From positions 2,418,001 to 2,482,000 of the forward strand of contig OZ316893.1 in NCBI GenBank assembly GCA_973895155.1: 64,000 nucleotides of DNA, read 5' to 3'. The notes beneath the pieces are model-generated. The model made no database searches. It was not told the origin of the DNA and saw only the letters and a list, made by a program, of their open reading frames with translations. Positions 48,410 through 59,828 of this stretch are shown here, piece after piece. Every line of letters starts with the position of its first letter. The first letter of the stretch is position 1. The translations under genes and the position numbers were made by a program. Source of the stretch: Marsupella aquatica. Its lineage: Eukaryota; Marchantiophyta.

Positions 48410-50875
48410 TCAGAGCGGTCCATGTTTGCACCATCTGGTATCCGCTTTCGTCTTGATCATCCAAAGCGCGAATGTCCAGAAAACAAACGTTGTAATAGCG
48501 AGGCCCTCATAGAGCCACACTGACCAGTACGACTTCGGCACGCAGTCTTCATGGCCGAACTTGGGCACTCCATCAGTATCATACTTGAGCAGCGACTTTC
48601 GTTGGGATGGCTTGAAGCCCGTCGGCCAAAGAATGTACAACACGGGCAGCATCATGTGCGCACATGTCGTGAGCAGGAAAAAAGACAGGCCAAAAACGTA
48701 AAAGCTTTCCCCACAGTTATCCAGGCCGTAGTACTTCACAACCATGTGAAGCTTAGCGATGACCACGGTCACGATGATTATTGTGTAGGCTAAATGGAAT
48801 TGAACATGTCGAATCTCACTCAGCTGCTTAATCCATGCTGACCGATTTCCTCTGGCGGCCTGTCTGTCGACGTTGCTGGTTGGTACGAATTTGAAAGTGG
48901 AGCTGTAAGAGAAGAAGCTTTCAAAGATCATCTTAGAGAAGAATGGAGACATCCACCAGAAATGAGACTCGTCCCTGTTTCGGCTCTGAATGGACTGCGG
49001 TACTTGCAACCATAGGCACGTCCACATAATGCGCCAGAGCATCAAATTGTAGCATAGGTTTACGATTTGTTCTCGGCTGTCCTCATCATTTCCGACGGTG
49101 AACTTGGGTTTCAATATGAGGGCACCCAGCAGAGAACCAACGAGAAGGAAATTGACGATGGAGAGAAAGTAGTAGCCTGAATGCCAAACATACAGGACTT
49201 TGAGCATAAAGTTGAGTTTGCTCTCTTTGCCGAGCATTGTTCTCCATGTGGCCCTGAACTGTTGCATGGCGCCCTGGCCCCACCTGCAGCGCTGCTTCAC
49301 ATATCCTTCAAAGGTCCAGGGTACCAGTCCAATTTGGAGCTTCTCGTTCAGGTAAACAGATCGGTAACCTTCTCTAAACAGAGCATAAGCAGTGGTAGTA
49401 TCTTCTGTGATGGACTGAGGTTGGAATCCGCCAATGGCATTTAGATGTTTTCGCCTAAAGAGACACCCCGTACCGATGCACGTTGCACAACCCAGGGAAT
49501 CTCTGTGCACCAGGACCTTGTCATAACCTAGAATGCTGGAGTCGTTCAACGGGTCGCCCAGTGGCAGGTTATAATATGACTGCGGTATCTGCACGAAAGC
49601 TATATCTGGAGAGTTTACAATGTGAGGAAGTAGCCTGCGAAGAAACGAAGGGTGGAGAATCATGTCCGCGTCCATCATCACCACGTATTCAGAGTTGGAG
49701 TGTTTCAGTCCATAATTCATGTTGCCACATTTGAAGTGGTGTGGCACGCCTGGAGTCTGCACGAAAAGTAGGCATTGCAAAATTGGATGTTAAGTGAAGC
49801 AGTTGACAGTTATTAAGTCCACGCTGTTCATGTCTACATTCAGTTCAATAACCATGAATCATTGAAGTAATAGGTGGTACCTTTTCTTTAGTATCATTGT
49901 GGAATCATTCACATATACTACATACATACATGACGACAATGCTACGAGCCACTTAGTTTTCTCAATTGTACTAATAGAGATCGAGAATAGCGAACGATCG
50001 AGGAAAATAATCATGATTCTCTTCCGTCTCTGCAATTGATTCAAGTCCCTTCTAACTTAGTTAACATGTGAGTCCGAATAATCCAGTAAGTTATATCTTC
50101 CTATACGTTCAAACCAAAGACGATTATGGCATGTCGTTCGTGTGATACAAAACTTACTCTAGATGATAGACTGGCAGGAACGCTGGACACCGGAAGATTT
50201 AATGATGGATCATATATAAAACAGTTCACTCACCTTCTTCCTTCGCAAGTATACGACTTGGCCGCCGGTCTCCACCTGCATAGTCTCGCAAATCGCCTTG
50301 AGATCGTCATCTCCGCCATCGTCTAACACCAGCACTTTGAATCGATCTAGAGGATAGTCCATTTTCAGTGCAGCACGAATGCTCTCAACTGGAACATCCG
50401 TGGGCTCTTTACAGCATGGCAGAAAAATGTGCACTGTTGGGTAGTAGTGACCATCCAGCTGAAGAGTCGGGCGTTTGCTGGGCGGCAAAAAATTGTCCAT
50501 GGCCGCGATTACGCTGCTGACAAAGTATACGAGCTCTATCCACAGCAGGAGCAGCAGCCATGGTGCGGTCAGTACTTCGGTCGCATTGCGCGCGTAGAGC
50601 CTCCCCTTCTGAAACAAGTAATTCAAGTTGGCGGCCAAATGGGCAACGATGAAGAAGCACGTCAGCATGTGCAGAAAGAGCTTCCGCGAGTATGTCGTGA
50701 CGAAGGGATTTTTAGATTTCGGTTTGGCCTTGGCTTCGTACAACGAGACCTTCTCCTTATCCCACTCGAAGTCCTTCGCTGGCAGCAAGAACTCGTCCTC
50801 GCCAACATCATTGCTGAAGCCCTCCTTGCCAGGAATCTTAAAAAATCCGGTGTCATCGTCCGGCCTGGGTGCCAT
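48410..50875 (-). CDS. Family-2 processive glucan synthase (AGlcS / fungal MLG-synthase type)
   Basis: Exons on the minus strand are 50234-50875 and 48410-49756, with a 477-base GT-AG intron, giving 662 residues. It is a membrane polysaccharide synthase with all processive GT2 motifs: VLVLDDGGDD (first Asp pair, 185-186), MMDADM (242-245), SITEDTT (331-333) and KQRCRWGQG (QxxRW, 369-373). Two N-terminal hydrophobic segments (about 66-84 and 104-126) precede the catalytic domain. About five follow it, including the QxxRW-side helix, FHLAYTIIIVTVVIAKL and FLLTTCAHMMLPVLYILWP. It lacks the plant CESA zinc-binding N-terminus and plant-specific inserts, and is far shorter than CESA or CSLD. It most resembles ascomycete mixed-linkage glucan synthases and the moss arabinoglucan synthase. 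UDP-glucose as donor and the cell-wall product are inferred from those relatives. Confidence 0.88.
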
Positions 50876-51900
50876 TTTGAAGCAAAAAAGGGCCTTTTAT
50901 ATGACCGTCAGAAGATTGCTGTCAATCAATCCTTCGAAACACAATCACCGACTCGATCATTTGTCCATGGATCTGATCGAATCTGCAGGCCAATACAAAT
51001 CATATTGTTTAGGGAGTGATCATTCCAAATGCCGAAAATGTAAATATTAAGAGCATGATCACTCCGGGAATGTGCAAGGTGAGACGAACTAAACCACAGC
51101 CTAGTTACCGATGGTGAATCGATACATATATGCGTAATTGAGAGCTAGCTTAGATAGGACATACATCAGGCGGCCATGGACACTTCGGCGGACTTCGGCT
51201 GTGAGTCCTTTCTCGAACCTCACAAGAAGGTGGGTTCGGAGGACTGGAGCCTTCGCCACGTTTAGCCTTCCCTGGAGAGCAACTTATACTTTACAGCCAA
51301 ATCCTGTTCGAGTTCAGGAAGTTGACTTCTGGATCGCTGTAGCTCAATCTCCAGTTGTGCAAAGCACGTCGTTAGACACTCCTCGCTACACTGATGGATT
51401 CACAGACAGTGCGCATGCAAAGGAATAACAAGACCACTTTATAATGAACACACCTTCCTTCATGATTTCACCAATGGGATCATCTTATAATTTCTAGCTG
51501 GTCTGGTAGGGGTCTGGTACTGTAGTGCCAAGGCTGCACGCAGGGCATCTCTGCTTGCCTAAATTGATTGTCCGTTCTAGGGGCAATGGAATGCTGTTGT
51601 CATGAGAACAGTAAATTGGTCTGTCCCCGTGTTCCGCGACCCTGCAGGCTCATCCTGAGAACAAGTAAGTTCCAAGCTAGCTAGAACCCGCAGCGAATTC
51701 CGAAGAGCCTGCGAATTCATGCAGCTTCCGACTAAACCTGCGTCTTGGATGGCGCAATTCCGATCATTAGCTGCAACGATCCAGCGGATCTTACGGTGCC
51801 TTACAACAGTCAGCTTGAAATCAATTCAATTAGTTGTAATTTTCTATTCAGACAGACATATGGAAAACATTTCTGTAAGCTCTCGCTAAATAGGAAACCC

Positions 51901-52268
51901 TTGTCATGCCTGTCAATGAGCTCATTATTGTACTCTAGACCGAGACAATTGAAAGATTTAATCAAGTGAGAGGGGCCTAATCTCTCATGCAGACATAAAT
52001 GTGCACGGACTGGGATTTCAGAACGGAGGCTTGCAGAAGACGATAGCAAGTAAAACCCTTTAGCCCATGATAGTCCCTAGTGATTCATGCACCACATTTT
52101 GTGATCTCTGGAAATTTCTTTAGAATTGACTCATTCAAGCGAAAGATGAAACCCATGTACTGCCTGTCAATGAGCTCATTGTTGTGAAATTGTACTCCAG
52201 TTAAAAATACTTGAAATTATAGTCAAGTAAGAGGAGGCATATTTTGTTATGCACATAAATTAATGAGC
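51901..52268 (+). repeat. Direct repeat, two copies of about 115 bp
   Basis: 51901-52015 and 52152-52268 share TGCCTGTCAATGAGCTCATT, TCAAGTRAGAGG-type sequence and ATGCANACATAAAT, with many substitutions and small indels. There are about 135 unrelated bases between the copies. Confidence 0.7.
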
Positions 52269-53272
52269 AGGGACCCTGGGTGATGACAATTGGACCACAT
52301 TATGCTCCAGCCTGTTTCTGGTTCACATTCTGGAAGAAATGTCTGCTCTCATGGGCTTGGTAGTTGGTGGAAACTATTATACAAAAAATCAACAATATAT
52401 AGAAGAATGGTTTCCCCTCAAGCCAGGTCCCATTAGAAACAGGATGATTGATTTATGTTATAAAAACACTAGTTGGGTTTATCGTGAAGTAGCAAATGTG
52501 TTCCACCTGTGAGCACTTGTCTCGCTGCATGGTATACCGTAAAGTCAGAACTGGTCTGACCAGGCGTTGAGTATCAGTTGACAGAGAAGTATTGCTCGAC
52601 TGCAAAGTGACTCACCAAATTAATTGAGCCCTTGGCAATGCCACCTTGTAATATTTTGTCTAATTGAGAGTTTCTGTTGTATATTTTTATTTCAATGGGC
52701 CATAACAAGGTGCACCACTTCCATTATTATTCTAAATTATTTGGGCATCTCTCTTAAAGGTTTATAATCTTGCTATCCAAGAGCTCTGTGGACAGCTCAT
52801 ATTCTAAGTTCTCCTCATATTTTGGTTTCCTAAATTTTATGATTTTTATTATCATTAGCCTAACTAAGGCAAGTGAGTATCTTTTGTAACTCTCATGTGC
52901 ACAACTTTTGTTGATTTGGGTGTCTTTGGGGCAAGTTAGAATCTATAATTTATGTGCACAACATTTCGAGACTTGTGTACTTGTACTTTTCCTCTTAATA
53001 TTAGGTGTAATGCAATTTCTTTGGCATGTGCTATACTTTTATACTTGTATTTTATTCCACTCAATCTCATGAAATACTATGCAATAGCCATCTATACTGA
53101 CATCACTACAATACAAAAAATGAATCATGTTTCAGAACTATATGACAACTATGGCATGCCAGCAAGAGCTTATTGTTGTGTTTTACTCTACACTAAGATT
53201 GTTGATCTTTTCTTTGATACGAATTGTTGACCGGGTTACTTAGTTTAGCAGGAAGGAAATTTAGCTTACAAA

Positions 53273-53397
53273 CTTGCTTGGAGCAGAATTGATTTGAGCT
53301 TTTGACTCAATTTGTTGGGACGGCAGCTAATGTCACTTGCTTGGACTATTGATTTGATCTTTTCACTTAATTTGTTGGGACGGCAGCTAAATGTCAT
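53273..53397 (+). repeat. Tandem duplication of a unit of about 62 bp
   Basis: 53273-53335 and 53336-53397 are head to tail and share CTTGCTTGGA, ATTGATTTGA and AATTTGTTGGGACGGCAGCT. Confidence 0.85.
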
Positions 53398-55233
53398 TAC
53401 CAACTTAGCAGACGGTTAACTAAACTGCGGCTAAAATGGCTATACCAAAATTGCTCGTTCCTCTAAACTGAGAGTAGTGACAAACCGAGGTGACAAATAG
53501 AGAGATCAATCCAATGTCGAGGTCTATCTCAATGATTGTGATGGATAAAACTATACGAGATCCCAAAGTTCTAATTATTTGTGGGCCTGTAGTTTATGGC
53601 CCCAGAGTTTACATTACATAGTTTTGAAAGGCCTTTCTTTTTATCTAACTTCTAGTGACACAGATATATTGTCCACCTCCCTCCACCAGAAAATTTGCTG
53701 AAAATGGGTTAGACGTTCATCCATTTAAGATATTACTAGCCGTAGGGAATCCATTATGCTGCAACCTCTGTTAACTGTCATTTCTTTTATCAGAAATGTT
53801 ACAAAACCAGGTTGAGTGGCCACCAATTTTTGGAACATTCCATAAATATTCCAAATTAATAGGGGTACATGTATTTTTCATTGTTTATCTTTTTCCCTAA
53901 GGATCTCTTATAAGATACTGTAAAAGTAATTAATGGAACTATGACTACAAAACAAAAAGTGAACCCAAAACTAAAGCATGTTCCAGGATGAACTTGTTAT
54001 AATAAATAGTAAATCCAGGCTTGGGCTCTAGTACCCACAAAATGAGAGCCTTAGCCCAAGTTTTGGGGCTAGGTTTTGCCATGACAATGACCTATTAACA
54101 AAGAAATGTTACACTTTCATCCTCATCCTATTTTTGATTTTGTTTCCCCTTTCCTCACACTCAAAGGTAAGCCCAAAGTTTATGTAAATTCAAGCATTCT
54201 TTTCGTTACCAAGAGACAGTCAAGTAGAAGACAAATATCAACGAAAAGTCACGAATAAAAAAATACCACAGGGTATCACGGCAGATTACAAGTGGTTTGA
54301 GTAGAGTATACCAACAGTTTGGTACACACAGAAGATCCGACCTCGATACGACGAATGTGGAGAAAACGATGCTGTGAAGAAATACCACTTTGATCACGGA
54401 CAAGCACAACGGCGCATCGTCAGGTTGCTCTGAGCTCACTGTGTCTCTTCCAGGCACGGAGCATTTTCTGGAAAGGCAAACAGTTGTACGTATTTTGCTT
54501 GCATACGAAGAAGTTCGGCCTTCAATTAATCGATCGAAGAGATCCATTGATGGGATGACGACTGCTCGATCCCCAGGTAGAACGAAGGCGATCTGTGTAA
54601 AGAAAGCTGAACGTTTTCAGGTAAGGATCAGTCGATCACATCGATACGTGGTCGCCCAGCAAGCTAGCGTTGATTCGGACTGATTGGCAGGATTTTCCAG
54701 CGCCGCCTCCTGAGGCTCCTGAGCCTCCTGGGCCTCCTTCCAACCGCAAGATTTGAGCCGTTTCCGATTCTATGTGTGGGGCCACCGACAGCATGGACAC
54801 ATTCCATGGATCTCACTCTTTGAGCCTGCTTGCTAACTCCCTTGATCGGTTTCATGAAATCGAAGTTGGCTTTCAATGAATAGGATTCCAAAGCCAATGA
54901 CTAGAATTCAATGGAATCATTCCAGTCAAAAAAGTGATCGAAGCTGGCGTCTGATGAGTCCCAATTCAACAGTTCGGGTCGTTGACTGGGTTTGAGACGA
55001 CTTCTCGATTCTCGATTGTGTATTCTGATGGAGTTTCCGACTTTCATTGAATGATGAATGCTGTGCGGGTGCATGAAATTTCACTCCGGTTATATCTGCA
55101 GCCTACGTGCGAAGTACAGTGCGGCCAACCCAGCTGGAGCTCCCAAGTTATTAACATGCCCGGCTAGTCTCCGTTACGCTATTGGCAAGGTTTGCGCCGC
55201 TGACACTGGACTGGACAACCTGGCCACCGTGAT

Positions 55234-55600
55234 TTGGTTGGAATTCGAATCCACATCACGATGGCGCAGCGCTGCTGGCTGGCGAGGGTGGGCAATCACT
55301 TTTTCCATGTCATCGGCTTTATGAGACCAATGTCGGGCATGTATGAACACGTCCTGTCCAATCTCAACATTGTGGTTTTAATTCGAGCTGTTCAGACGTT
55401 CAGACCACCCGAAATTGTGCATGAATACGAAGGAAAATTGAACCTTCCTCAATTCCTGAGCACTCTGCATCGATCACGTCCATGACAAAACCCAACAAGC
55501 ATGGCTTCTCTCCAAGCGAGAAGTACTCCTCGACTTAATTACCTGGATGATTGCGGTATCACGCACAACGTGCGCATATAGGATTTTGGCCTCAAGGATG
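55234..55600 (+). pseudogene. Degenerate coding region, family unknown
   Basis: A frame at 55234-55485 has protein-like composition (ARVGNHFFHVIGFMRPMSG, then FRPPEIVHEYEGKLNLPQF). It appears to continue one base out of phase (HDKTQQAWLLSKREVLLD) to about 55600. The shift near 55475 suggests a broken gene. I recognise no family, and there is no defined start. It could be the upstream part of the two exons at 55728-56156, but that link is not shown. Confidence 0.3.
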
Positions 55601-55727
55601 ACATAAGCTTAAATAATTACTTCTCTCAATCATGGGTGACAGACCAATTGTGTCGTCACTTGTCGAGTTCCTGGGGAGGTGCTTTGCTTACGAACAAGCC
55701 ACGGGTCCATTGAATAGTATCATTCAG

Positions 55728-56156
55728 GGATGCTGTCAGGTTGAAACAACTCTTTGACCTAGAATTGCATCTGAAGCAATTTGAAGCGCTGTCAAAACTC
55801 ATGCAATGGCGAAAGGTTCAAGGTACGGGTTGCCTTGCTTTCGTCTCGCTATATAGGAAATAATTACTATTTCTTTGTAATGAATTGCCTGGGATTATAA
55901 TTAAGGACCAGTGTTTGTGGATCGCACCAGCTACCAAGACCCTCGCAAGGGAGATATCTGGTTGCAGAGCCACTGCAAGATGTCACTTTTGGTCACACCT
56001 CTCGCAAACTGTGGAGCATTTCACGACAGAAGACTCGACGTCACGAGAATGGCTGAAGGAGTTTTCTTGCCAACTCGGGAATCTGGGCAATCCACTAAAT
56101 GGGACAAGTCCCACCGGTCCCACCGTGACCTCCTTGATCTTCCTTCAAGGCAGTAG
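55728..56156 (+). CDS. Two in-phase exons of an unidentified gene
   Basis: 55728-55822 reads as an amphipathic helix-like peptide (RLKQLFDLELHLKQFEALSK). It is joined by an 83-base GT-AG intron to 55906-56156, which reads PVFVDRTSYQDPRKGDIWLQ and onward to a stop at 56156. The split Gly codon is restored by splicing, which supports both borders. The second exon's N-terminal half looks more protein-like than its Ser/Arg-rich end. No family is recognised. It may be the 3' part of a gene whose upstream exons are broken (55234-55600), or a transposon-derived remnant. Confidence 0.35.
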
Positions 56157-59100
56157 CGCAGAAGTTTGTCTCTAGAATGTACAGTAGCAGTAGGATACTA
56201 GACCTTCAGACAGTAGTGCTACTATCCACTGTGAGCGTTGAGGGACCTGGATCTCTGGCTAATCCGATGGGAACGTGCATCACTGCATCCCGTGCTGGTG
56301 AACATTGTACAACCAACTTACTCGTTTACTACCCACGCTGGTAGGTCACCAAGCACGTTGGCTACTTACTTCTGTTAGTTTACCACATGCCAGACCCTTT
56401 AGCTCCCTTGTATGTTGTTTCTTGCTCTGTCGTTCTTTATATGATTGAGTGAAATGTTTCGAAGGAATAAGCTACCAAACACATCGATTGAGAATTATTG
56501 ATTTCATACAGCGATGATCTGCATCATGGAAGAATGTTTTCTTAGGACTTGTTGGGAACCTCAAAACTCGCATCTCTTTAAGCTTTACCTACTGGATCCT
56601 AAGTTCCTTTTCATAAGTGGGCTTACTTGTGTGACAAAAGACAAGTTCTTCCAAATTCCTTGCTTGCATTAAGAAAATAAAAGTTTGCTTTTATCCTTTG
56701 ATGTTTTGATTGAGGAAATTTTGAGGATCAGATAACAAAAGTGTAGCACTAAAGCATTGTTAGGATGGATATCGATCTGTATCACGAAAATAAATTGATG
56801 CACCGTGGAGTTTACATCAAGTCCGATTGGTAGGTGAAGTCCAATCGATACTAGTAAACTAAGGTGACAAATTATCTGCAACCAACAAGTCAGTCTTACT
56901 CAATTTGCACCCATAGGACCGCTGTTGTTATTCTTGTCTAACTTACTTAAAATGGCATCGATGCAAGCACGTGGAATCAACATTTTGAGAACCAACATTC
57001 TTAGACCATCAGATGATCGATGAAATACACTGTTCACGACTAAAAAACTGTACATTTTGAAGGCTGTCTTCATGATCGTATGATCGTGCAACTTGGAGGT
57101 ATGCCACCACCACTTGAATCCCGGTCATCCCCAATCCCGTCCCCAATTAAGCCCAATTTCAATCTGGACCTGAGCTCCATGCCTCTGATGTTCTAAACTG
57201 TGATCGCTACACTGACTACAGCACCGAGAATCTGCTTAGAATCCAGTGCCGTCCTATATATTATGATGTACAACCCTCAACCCTCCTCTGGAAGAGGACC
57301 GAGAAATATGGGAACAGAAACAACAGCGACTAATGATGGTCAAGGTATCAAACAACTCGATTTTCGGCTCTATGCGGGTTCTGGGCATCACCTTCAAGTC
57401 CAAGACGTAACGCCTTGATGTTCCACGATGAGTGTCTCAACAGGCCGGTACACAACCAACCAAGAGGAAGTCCGAGCCTTCTTAAGCCCTGAGCTAAGCT
57501 CTAAGCAGTCAATGTTCAACATCGTAATGTCTTTCTTCCAGATTAGAGAGAAGCAGGGTACATTAGAAACAGGGCGCAAGGGTCGTTACAAATTTGATTT
57601 TGAAAAGGAGGCTTCAACTTAGAGATGGTGCTGGAGTACGCCCCATGTTTTCTGGTTTGGAAATATATGCAAGTCGGCACCGTACAGGGTGAGGAAACAG
57701 GCGCTTGAGTTTCTTTCGGGTGATGGATCTATATATTCAGACGTCGGGAGAGGCCATTCGGTCCGTTATCTGTTGCTGTGTTTGTTAATTTTGAATTGAG
57801 ATTCGAAGGTAACGTACTTGGATACATCTGTGAAGGAAGCATGTGTAGCATGTTGATGGCTAAATATCCTGGACAATCCATGAGAAGTGATAGATCTTGC
57901 GAGAGATCTTACTCCAGCTTTGCAGAGCAGTTGTTGAGATTAGAAATTCAGGTCTTTTCTACGAGATCGTCTTGATCTCGTGCTAGTTCCGGGCTAAAAC
58001 TTTGAGAAATATTCTTTCCCGCCGAGGGCAAGGAAGTTCACAAGTCAAATCACAGGATAAGCAAGTAAACCCTCCTTGTGTAGGAAGCGGCCGTATTTGT
58101 ATCATTGTGAGTGCCAATCAGAGAAAATGAGCTCTTGACCTAGTAGCATTCTGCACATCTAGCATTAACGCCCGGCTTAGAGCGAGAGGAGGTGGCACAC
58201 TCAGGGACCACTTAACTCTGATTGAATTCTCTGCATCAGTACCGGTCTCTCAACGGTGCCTGTCACTTTAGGATGGAAGTAACAATCTAATCTTCTTTGG
58301 GAAAGGCTTCTGAGCAGATAGTTGGAAGATTATTTTAATTTGAACACTTCCAGGCTATGGCTATTCGACGACAGCAAGTTGTCGTGATGTCGCAGGTTTG
58401 CCATTTCGTATTAATTTGCTAGGTTTCCACGATGATGTGTGCCTTTAACACTTTTTTCTGCTCGCGGCCAGTTTGAAAGCAGGGAAATGTTTGAAATCCA
58501 GGATGCCAGTTTGAGCACGTTCCGAGTTCCTGCTCAGCTGTAATTGAGTGTTTGTGGTATCTTTGACCTAGCATTCAAGACTTTTCACGAAGTGTGGAGA
58601 CGGTTGAAGTTCTGTTGTCGAGCTTGTAGGCCCCGTAGCAATGTCTGGCGACTTCCTTGCATGGGATGTGCCGGCCCTGAATTTCTTGGGTGTATCTAAG
58701 AATGCCTACGATAGTTTCTCAATAATTTCCAGTAAGGACAGGGCCTCCAGTTAAGCTTTTTCAGAGGTAATTCTCGTAGAAACAGAGAGGGATGGTTTTT
58801 CTTCAAGCCCAGTTTCCCGCGGCACCAGATAGAGGATTTTGCCGGGACTCCAAAACAGTCATCTAGAATGACATTAGTTTGTCCTTGATGGTGATGACAA
58901 AACTTTATACAATGCATTTAAATGTCACCAACACTGGGCTCGTCTCACAAAGGTGTGTTCAAAGCTGACTTTCCTTCAGTATTTTGTAATCCCTTTTGTA
59001 AGCCCATTATTGGTCATACGCTTGGCGACCAGTCACGTACCTTCAATGCATTACACTTTCACATTGTCTGGAGCAAGCAGTTGTCGGGTGAGAGATCTCT

Positions 59101-59828
59101 AAGCCAAAAAAGCATCAAAGATGAAAGCAACATAAAAGGATGCCAACAAAGGAAAGAAACAAGGCTTTCACTGCACACGTACACGTACCGCAATCATCTT
59201 GACGGAGAATCCACAGTCCAGAATCAACTCTAATGCTATCCGCTTTGAGACTAAAGGCGCTCAGAACACTTGTGTTCCGAAACCAAGGGCAGATTATTAC
59301 CATATCGCCGGTCGACCAGCAGCTACGCTTCGCCTTCATGATATTTGACAGATGCTGAGGATAGTCCAATGCTGTTCTCAAGTCTAAGGAAACACCGTCG
59401 GCTATACGGAAGTCAAGGAAACAGCAATTCTGAGAAGCCATTCATATGGTCATAGATGTGCCACATAAACCCTATCGGAAAAATAGAAGTGTTACTATTT
59501 CTCACCTATCATCGCTCCCTCTCCCCACCACCTCGTTGGTTCCGAAAGTGTTGAGGTGACTTCGTAAGGCACATTTTTGGTCTTTATGACATCCAGCGAG
59601 TTTTATTCCATGACAGTAACGTCTTCCTTGACCATAACGAATTGTATTTTGTGTGCGAAAACCTTCAGATATGCAGAACAGAATTGGGTCATTCTGCTCC
59701 ATCATCCACACTTAGCCTCAGGATTTCGGTTCCGGCACGATGCAAGAAACAGTGGGTATTGGGTTTGCGTCGGGGTTTGCGTAGAAGTATTATGAAAAGC
59801 AGCTTTTGTACAACTTTTTCACTCCGAA
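56157..59828. other. Intergenic, no gene seen
   Basis: There are only short frames (for example 57428-57622 and 58922-59233) without recognisable motifs. The right end is the former promoter of the glucan-synthase pseudogene. Confidence 0.6.

Larger units (their letters stand above)
50876..55220. other. Upstream flank of the glucan synthase; no other gene
   Basis: The stretch contains the promoter of the minus-strand synthase, with no clear TATA box picked out. It also holds two old local duplications (51901/52152 and 53273/53336) and otherwise AT-rich DNA. Frames such as 52952-53230 and 54390-54683 have no known motif. Confidence 0.55.

Noticed and set aside
52952-53230. 92-codon hydrophobic frame
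   Set aside because: AT-rich chance frame with no homology-like motif or splice context.
55234-55270. GTTGGAATTCGAATCC resembling a tRNA T-arm
   Set aside because: No acceptor or anticodon stem can be paired around it.
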